A model generated the notes under the pieces. The model was not told the origin of the DNA. It searched no databases and was given only the letters and a program-made list of their open reading frames with translations. From NCBI RefSeq assembly GCF_000566685.1, contig NZ_AZQN01000005.1:186001-250000 (forward strand): a stretch of 64,000 nucleotides of DNA. Direction: 5' to 3'. The translations under genes were made by a program, and so were the position numbers. The stretch comes from Dyadobacter tibetensis Y620-1 (GTDB lineage Bacteria; Bacteroidota; Bacteroidia; Cytophagales; Spirosomataceae). Within the stretch, counting starts at the first letter, position 1. The number at the start of each line of letters is the position of its first letter. This document shows positions 25,783-34,700 of the stretch, one piece after another.

Positions 25783-28700
25783 GAGCAAGTGGCGATTATT
25801 GGAATGAGTGGAAAATTTGGAGCTGCTGAAAGCCTTGAAGTTTTTTGGGAGACAATCAGAGAGGGAAGGAGCTTAATTGAGGAAGTACCGGCCAATCGTT
25901 GGGATAAGAACGTGCATTATAGTGCGAGTAAAAACGAACCTGGAAAAACGAATAGTAAGTGGGGTTCATTTTTAAGGGATACAGATAAATTTGATCCATT
26001 ATTTTTCAAAATCTCAGGGAGGGAAGCCGAAGTAATGGATCCCCAGCAACGTTTATTTATGGAGGAGTGCTGGAAAGCCTTGGAAGATGCGGGGATAAAT
26101 CCTCAAAAACTCAAATCAAGCAAGACTGGAGTGTTTGTTGGTGCCGGACCTAGCGACTATCTTGATGGGGAAGATAGCAAGGAGGCGGCTTCTTTTTGGG
26201 GGAACGCTAGTTCTATCCTTGCTTCACGGATATCATATTTCTTAGACCTTAAAGGTCCTGCTGTTTCCTTAGATACTGCTTGTTCCAGTTCGTTAGTTGC
26301 CCTAGATTTAGGGTGCAAGAGTCTTCTTACCAATGAGACTGATCTAATTCTTACCGGAGGGGTATGGTTAGCCACTCGTCCTGATTTTTACAAGCAAACA
26401 AGTAAAGCTGGGATGCTCTCTCCTGATGGGCAATGTTATACATTCGATAGTCGTGCCAATGGATTTGTACCTGGGGAAGGAGTAGGGGTGGTAATACTTA
26501 AGCGATTATCGGACGCTGAGCGCGACGGGGATCGTATTTATGGTATTATTAAGGGGAGCCTTACTAATCAAGATGGAGCCACAAACGGGATTACGGCACC
26601 AAGCTCGCTGGCTCAACAGGCATTAGAAACCGAAGTTTATACCAAATTTAATATCGACCCTCATACCATTGGTTGCGTAGAAGCGCATGGTACGGGTACA
26701 AGTCTTGGAGACCCCATCGAATTTGAAGCCCTTTCGGCTAGTTTTCAAAAGTTTACCGGTGATAAAGGTTTTTGTAGCCTAGGGAGTGTAAAAACAAATA
26801 TTGGTCACACGGTGATGGCTTCTGGGGTAGCGGGAATTATCAAAGTTTTGCTTTGTTTCAAACACAGGTTACTGGTACCTAGTCTGAATTATGTGCAACA
26901 AAATCCATTGATCAGTGTTCCGGATAGTCCATTTAAGATTCAGCAAAAATCGGAAACCTGGCTCCCTTCTGGAAATTTCCCTCGACGTGCTACCGTGAGC
27001 AGTTTTGGGTTTAGCGGAACGAATGCCCATGTTGTTCTGGAAGAATATATTTCAAAAAATAGAGAGAAGTACACCAGTACGGAACCGGCAATTTTTGTAT
27101 TGTCAGCCAGGGACAAGGATTGTCTTAAAACACAAGTTAAGAATCTACTTTTTTATACAAAACAGTATGAAGGAATAGATCTCTATGCAATGGCTTATAC
27201 GCTGCAGGTAGGAAGGGAACCCATGGAACAACGCCTGTCCTTCACGGCTAAACATATGGTCGATTTGCAGGAGAATTTACAGGCGTATTGCAATGCAGAG
27301 TCCGGTCGGTATTATGAAGGTGATGGTTTAGTACAGAAAGAACAATTTTTTCTACAAGGAGCTCCAGGCACGTCAACTGTTGAGGCTGCTATTCAAGCCA
27401 AGGATTCCGAAACACTTGCTCAACTTTGGGCAAAGGGTATGACCATAGATTGGGTAGACTTGTATTCTGAGAAAAGACCGGAGAAGATTAGTCTGCCCAC
27501 TTACCCTTTTTTGCGAGACAGGTACTGGATTGCCCAAGATAATCAGATGGGAAGATCAGAACAGAAGATGTTGCACCCCTTGGTACAAGAGAATATCTCC
27601 ACATTCGCAAAACAAAGCTATAGGACAGTCCTTACTGGCGAGGAAGTTTTCGTAAAAGATCATAAGTTATTTGGTCAGACTGTTTTTCCTGGCGTAGCTT
27701 ATTTAGAAATGGCACGGCATGCGACCAGTATATCTTCAGGACAGGAGATAAAACAGCTCCGAAACGTTAGTTGGGTTAATCCTCTCCATTTCGATCAAGG
27801 CATAAAAGAACTGGCAATCAAGACGGAGTTGGGTAGAAAGGGTATCATTTTTGAGGTAACAAACTGGAATGGAGACTCAAATTTGTACTGTAGGGGAGAG
27901 GCAAATTATGAAACACTACCACAAATTGATTCTATCGATATCAATGCGCTTCAAAGGAGCTTTTCTTATGGCTCTAATCGACTGGAGAGTTATGAGCAAT
28001 TTAAGGCGATGGGTCTTACCTATGGTCCTGGTTTTCAAGGGATACATACGCTATATAATGGGTTGAATGTAGCATTGGCTTCAATTGAGCTGGTTCCAAA
28101 TCCGGGCTTTATGCTTGATCCTTCAATCATGGATAGTGCTGTCCAAACGTGCTTATCAGTGATGCTCCGTGAAGATAAAAATCGTACGGTGGTTCCCTTC
28201 CGGGTCAAAGAGGTTAATATTTATGCTGATTTGCCAAATCGTATATGGAGTTATGCCCGAAAATCCGGAACTAATATGGATGGAGTCAAAAATAGCCTGC
28301 TGACTTATGATATCGATCTGTTCGATATGCAGGGGAGGGTATTGGTTCAATTAAAAGCTTTCTCTTTCTCTCCAATGAATCCGGAAGCCAAACGTCCAGA
28401 AGCCATCGAATTCTCACATCCTGCTTTGCATTTGTTTGGTAACCATTGGAATGAAAGGGAACCGGGGAGAGGGATTGTAAATAGCGACTTAACAACTCCT
28501 ACAATTTTACTAGCTGGCGGCTCAGCTCGGTTGGCTGATGCACTTAGCCAAGAAACGAAGATGCCCGTAGAATCAATTTCATGCCAGACCGCCGAGGATT
28601 TATTTTTTACGGTACTGCAAAAAATAAAATCTGGAATGGAACAAAGGGTTCCACTTCATTTTATAGTATTGGTCCAAAATCATGAATTTGCTGAATATGG

Positions 28701-31700
28701 ATATATCACTGGGTTGTTAAAAACGGCTAATCAAGAAAACGCCTCAATTAGTGGGAGAGTAGTAGGGGTCGAAAGACTCATTTCGAACGAGCAAAAATGG
28801 TTGGCGTCAATACTAACTTTTGAAAAGGATAAGATAGAATCAGAGGTAAGGTACATTAATGGGAAGAGGCAGGTAAAATCACTCGACCCGATGATTAGCA
28901 TTTCATCAGTCCCGCTTTCGGTTGCGATTAAGGAAGGAGGGGTTTATTTGATTGCCGGAGGTATGGGAGGACTGGGACAAATTTTTGAAAGACACATTCA
29001 TAAGGTGACCGGAACCCGTGTCATTCTTACTGGGCGACGGGACGGGGCTGTACTACCATTGAATTTGATGAATAATGGATCGGAAAGGGAATATAGATCC
29101 TGTGATTTATCGTCTAGAGCTGATGTAGATCGACTTTTAAACGAAATTATTGCTAAGTATGGCCGCATAGATGGAATTATTCACAGTGCTGGAGTACTTC
29201 GGGATAATTTATTGCATAAGGACACTCCCTGGTCAGATATTCAAGAAGTACTTGAACCAAAGATTCAAGGTGTGAAAAATCTTGATCTAGCGAGCCAGGA
29301 GTTTGATTTGGACTTCATGGTGTACTTCTCATCCGTAGCGGGAGTCATAGGGAACTCGGGCCAAGCAGCATATGCAGCTGCCAATGCTTACCTAGATCAT
29401 TATGCTCAGTTCCGAAATGAGCTTGTAGAGGATGGCAGGAGAAAAGGTAAGACCCTGAGTATAAATTGGCCGTATTGGAAGGCCGGGGGGATGCAGATGG
29501 ATCTGGAGCATCAGCGGTATTTAAAGAATGTTTTTGGGCTTAAGCCCATGTCCGAAGCGGTTGGCTTAGCTGCGTTTGAGCAGATTCTGCGATCCGCCAA
29601 TGGTCAGGTGGTAGTTGGCTATGGAGAGGGTGATAAAATTTTTAAATCCTTTTCAGAAAGGCAAGTGATTATGCTTTTGGCCAAAACAAAAGTGAAGCAG
29701 GCCATACATAACGGAGGTGCATCTGAATCCGGGGCAGTAAATTCAGATCTAATACCAGAGCTTGTAAGAATACAAATTCAACAAATAGCATCGGAGATTT
29801 TAAAATTTGACCAGAAGACCATACGGGTTGACAAGGATCTTATGGGTTATGGATTCGACTCAAATATGTTGGCACGTTTTGCCAATGATCTTAACGATTA
29901 TTATGGGATAGATTTGGCGCCTACGGCTTTTTATAATTATTCCACTATTAACGAACTGGTCAGTCATCTCACTGAGAACTATAGTCAAGAGTTGCATCAG
30001 AAATATCGGGAGGAATCCCAGCAAGAGGGGTTGACTTCAGTATCAGAATCCTCCGTTATTGGTAATAAGGGGGAGGAGCTGCCCAATTTTCCCTCGATGA
30101 AGTCTCATCATTCTTACGAAGATTTCACTCCTTACCAAGCTAGTAACGAACCTGTAGCGATAGTAGGTATTTCCGGCCGATTTCCAGGAAGTGAAGATTT
30201 AGCCACTTTTTGGGAGCAAATAAGAGATAAAAAGGATTTGGTTACGGAGATCCCTGAGGAACGCTGGGACTGGCGGGAGTATTATGGTGATCCTCGAAAA
30301 GACCTCTATAAGACCAAAGCCAAATGGGGAGGTTTTATATCAGATATGGATAAGTTTGATCCCTTGTTTTTCGAAATTTCGCCTGTCGAGGCCGAGCTCA
30401 TGGATCCTCAGCAGCGCATTACCTTGGAGGCCGTTTACAGCGCCTTAGAGGATGCTTCCATTCCTGCAGCTAAGCTCAGAGGCTCTAATACAGGGGTTTT
30501 CATTGGCGTTCTCAATAATGATTACACCATGTTACTAGGCCAGCAAAAGGACCTGATCATTCAAGCCCAAATTTCTAGTGGTAATCTGCGAACCATCTTG
30601 GCGAACCGGGTTTCTTATCTATTGGACTTACATGGTCCTAGTGAACCGATTGATACTGCTTGCTCTAGTTCTTTAGTGGCTGTGCATCGAGCAGTGGAAA
30701 ATATTCGCTCAGGGCGTTGTAAGGTAGCTATAGCAGGGGGGGTAAATGCTATACTCTCTCCAGAGACTACCATATCCATCAGTAACGCAGGGATGCTTAG
30801 CGAAGATGGTAGGTGTAAGACTTTCGACCAAAGTGCCAATGGATATGTCCGTGCCGAAGGAGTAGGCATTGTAATTCTGAAGTCTTTATCAGAGGCTGAA
30901 CGCGATGGAGACCGGATTTATGGTATAATCAGAGGTACGGCAGAGAATCATGGGGGAAAGGCCAATACGCTTACCTCTCCTAATCCCCAGGCGCAAAAGG
31001 AGCTTCTCCTAAGCGCTTATCGCTCTGCCAATGTAGATCCCAGTAGAGTAAGCTATATAGAAGCTCATGGTACGGGAACCTCTATGGGTGACCCTATTGA
31101 AACTGAGGGTTTAAAGATGGCTTTCGCCACTCTATACAAAGAGAAGGGTTTGTCCATACCCTCAGAGCCTATTTGTGGGATAGGCAGTGTAAAAACAAAT
31201 ATCGGTCATTTGGAGTCTGCCGCCGGAATGGCAGGTATCATCAAGGTTTTATTATCTCTGAAGTATCAAATGATTCCCGGTAACCCGCAATTGAATACTC
31301 CAAATGAATTTTTGAGACTTTCAGGTAGTCCTTTCTATTTGCAGAAGGATACTACTCCATGGTTTAGTCCAATGGGTATGCCAAGAATTGCCGGGGTAAG
31401 TGGTTTCGGATTTGGCGGCGCTAATGCACACATTATTATCGAAGAGTACCTTGGGGGAAGTAAAAAACGATTTGAAAGTACTGAACCGTCGGTTCTTCTG
31501 TTATCAGCAAAAAATACGGAGAGATTAAAAGCTAAGGTAAAAGACTTATTGACCCATATTCAGGTAAACCCTTTGACCGATCTCAATGATATGGCCTATA
31601 CCTTGCAGGTCGGTAGAGATCCGATGCGAGAACGACTGAGTATTATTGCCAAAAACATTCCCGAACTGCAGGGGTATCTAAGCGACTTCTTAGGGGGAAA

Positions 31701-34700
31701 ATCAGATGGTATGTATCGAGGGAGTATAGTATCAAATGAGCTTCTTTCAGATCTGGAAGAGGAGCAGTTGAGATCACAGGCGCAAAAGGCCCTTTCTGGC
31801 AAGGACTACCATTCTTTGGCCTCATTATGGGTGAAAGGTGCCGATATAGCCTGGTCTAAGCTTTATGGTGATATAAAACCAGTAAAAATAGCTTTACCGA
31901 CTTACCCTTTTGCAAGGAAAAGATATTGGATCCCGCAGTCCAAACAGGTTATAAATCCTTCTGGAAACCTGACCATACATCCGTTAGTACATCGAAATAG
32001 TTCAACTCTTAAATCACATAAATATTCCAGTTTATTTAGCGGAAAAGAATCCTTTATAAAGGATCATAAAGTGGGTGGAAAGTGCTTAATGCCTGGAGTA
32101 GCTTACATAGAGATGATCAGCCAAGCGGGATCCATGAGTACTCAGAAAAGGGTTACGCAGTTAAACAATGTAAGTTGGCATAATGCCTTTCATCTAACGG
32201 GAGATACCCAAGAAATAGAGATAAAAATAGAGCAATCGAGACAAGATTTTGGTTTTAATGTTTCGACTTTTGGTCAGGAATCGAACCTATCGTTATGTTC
32301 TGGATCATTCAGCACCTTTCCTCTTGTAGAAGTAGCAGCCATCGATTTGGAGGCCATAAAAAGTCGGTTGAGTGACGTGACAGCAGGGGATGATTGCTAT
32401 ACAATATTTCGGGAAGCTGGCCTTGAGTATGGAAGTAGCTTTCAAGGAATAAGCACGTTATTTATGGGGGACAGCGAATCTCTAGCCTTTATAGAATTGC
32501 CTGTCGACGCAAGATATTCACTAAATCCTGGACTTATAGATAGCGCTTTACAAACTTGTTTGGGAACAATAATGACGTCTACTGGTTTACCAAGCGCATT
32601 GGTTCCTTTTGCCGTGAGGCAAGTCAATTTATACCAGGCACCAACCGACAGGATATGGGCTTATGCTATCAAAAAATCCAAGGTGGTGGGACAAAATGAG
32701 ATCATCAGTTTTGATATTGAGATCACAGATGATTCGGGCCAAGTGCATTTGCAATTTAAGGATTTATCGGTGCTAAGCCTGAGTGGAGAACCTGTTTTAC
32801 AACCAAAAAAATCGGGTTTGGCCCATGCGGAAAGCTTGCATCTGTTTGATTATTCCTGGCAGGAGACCTTAGATGTAACTTTGGGATATCAATCAGGGTT
32901 GATACCTGCTCAGATTATTCTTCTGGAAGAGAAAAATTCTGAACTTGCATCAGCTTTAGGTGATATTCTGAATTTACCTGTAAAGAGCCTTTCTGATTCA
33001 GAAGTCGCAGACTTATTTAATGGATTGCTGGACATATTAAAGGAGAATATAACGAAGCAACGTTCTGGACCGATCTTACTATTCTATAATTCAGCCCAGG
33101 TACTTCGTTATGGTTTTTTGTCGGGACTTTTAAGAACTTTACAGCTTGAAAATGAACGTCTCACTCCTCGGATGATAGGCGTAGAAATGTTAAGAATGGA
33201 AAGTCCGCTCGCTATGGCGGCGCTGATTAAAAGCGAACTGGAAATTCCTTTTACTAAAACTGAAATGGAAATTCGGTATGTAGAGGGAAGAAGACAAAGC
33301 AAGAGACTACAAATTTTTTCGACTGAACAATCCTCGGTAGCTGCTATGGCTCAGGAACAGGGGGTTTATCTGATTACAGGAGGTGTGGGGGCGTTGGGAT
33401 ATTTGTTTGCACATTACTTGACTAAGACGAAGGACGTTCAGGTAGTTATAACTGGTAGAAGACCTGCCTCGGAGGTAAAGAACTTCGAAAATATTAATTA
33501 TCTGCAATGTGACGTAAGTGATGCAGATGCGGTTAGGGCATTAATACAGGAAATAACCGTACGATTTGGGAAGCTCAATGGTATCCTGCATAGTGCTGGG
33601 GTAACGCGAGATAGTTTTATTATGAATAAAACCTCCAAAGAAGTTAGGGAAGTTTTCGCTCCAAAGGTAAAAGGGGTACAAAATCTGGATCAAGCAATAG
33701 GAGATACCCCTTTGGATTTCTTCATTTTATTCTCCTCTTTGGCAGCCGTCAAAGGCAATATTGGACAGGCTGACTATGCGGCGGCCAATGCTTATCTGGA
33801 TCAATTTGCCCATGAGCGCAATAAGCGCGTAGCAAATGGAGTGAGCAAAGGTAGGACTTTAAGTATTAACTGGCCTCTATGGGCCGAAGGAGGAATGTCC
33901 GTCAATGAGGGCAGCGCACATTATCTGGAGAAGAAATGGGGGATGATGCCAATGCCAAGTCAAGAAGGAATAAAAGCCTTTGAAAAACTATTGGGTTCGT
34001 CTCTGAGTCAAGGAGTCGTCATGTATGGTCAAAAAGAAAAGTTAATTGATGAGCCTCTGAACAAAATTAATCGTGGATCCAAGATTCAGCTTCAAGCAGC
34101 TGACAGAACCTTGTTTCAGACGATTTTGGAAAAAGATATTTTAAAGCTCATCGCTCAGGTTCTAACTTATGATGTAGAGGATCTGATGCCTGATGTCGAA
34201 CTAAGTAGTTATGGTTTCGATTCGATAATTTTAACCAAGTTTACCAATCAATTCAACGACTATTACGAGCTTGACTTGTCTCCAGCTGAATTTTTTACTT
34301 ATTCAACTATACGGGAGCTGGCTGGTTTTATGATCGATCATTATCTAGACGAGATAGGACCTAAATATAGTCATCTGATTAGTAATCTCACTTCTGAAGT
34401 AGCGGAAGAGTCTAGAATTTTGCCAAACGGACCTACTGGGAGGTATCCTAATTCAAAATCTAATCCTTCAACAAAAGATGATGATGAAAAGGATCCGGTA
34501 GCCATTGTGGGGATGTCAGGTCGTTTTCCTGGGTCTGAAAATTTGGTGGAATTTTGGGAGCAGCTAACAGGTAACAAGGACCTTATCCGTGAAATTCCAC
34601 CTGACCGATGGGACTGGAAATCATACTATGGAGATTCCCGTCGTGATGCGCTAAAAACGAAAGCAAAATGGGGAGGTTTTATTTCTGATATAGATAAATT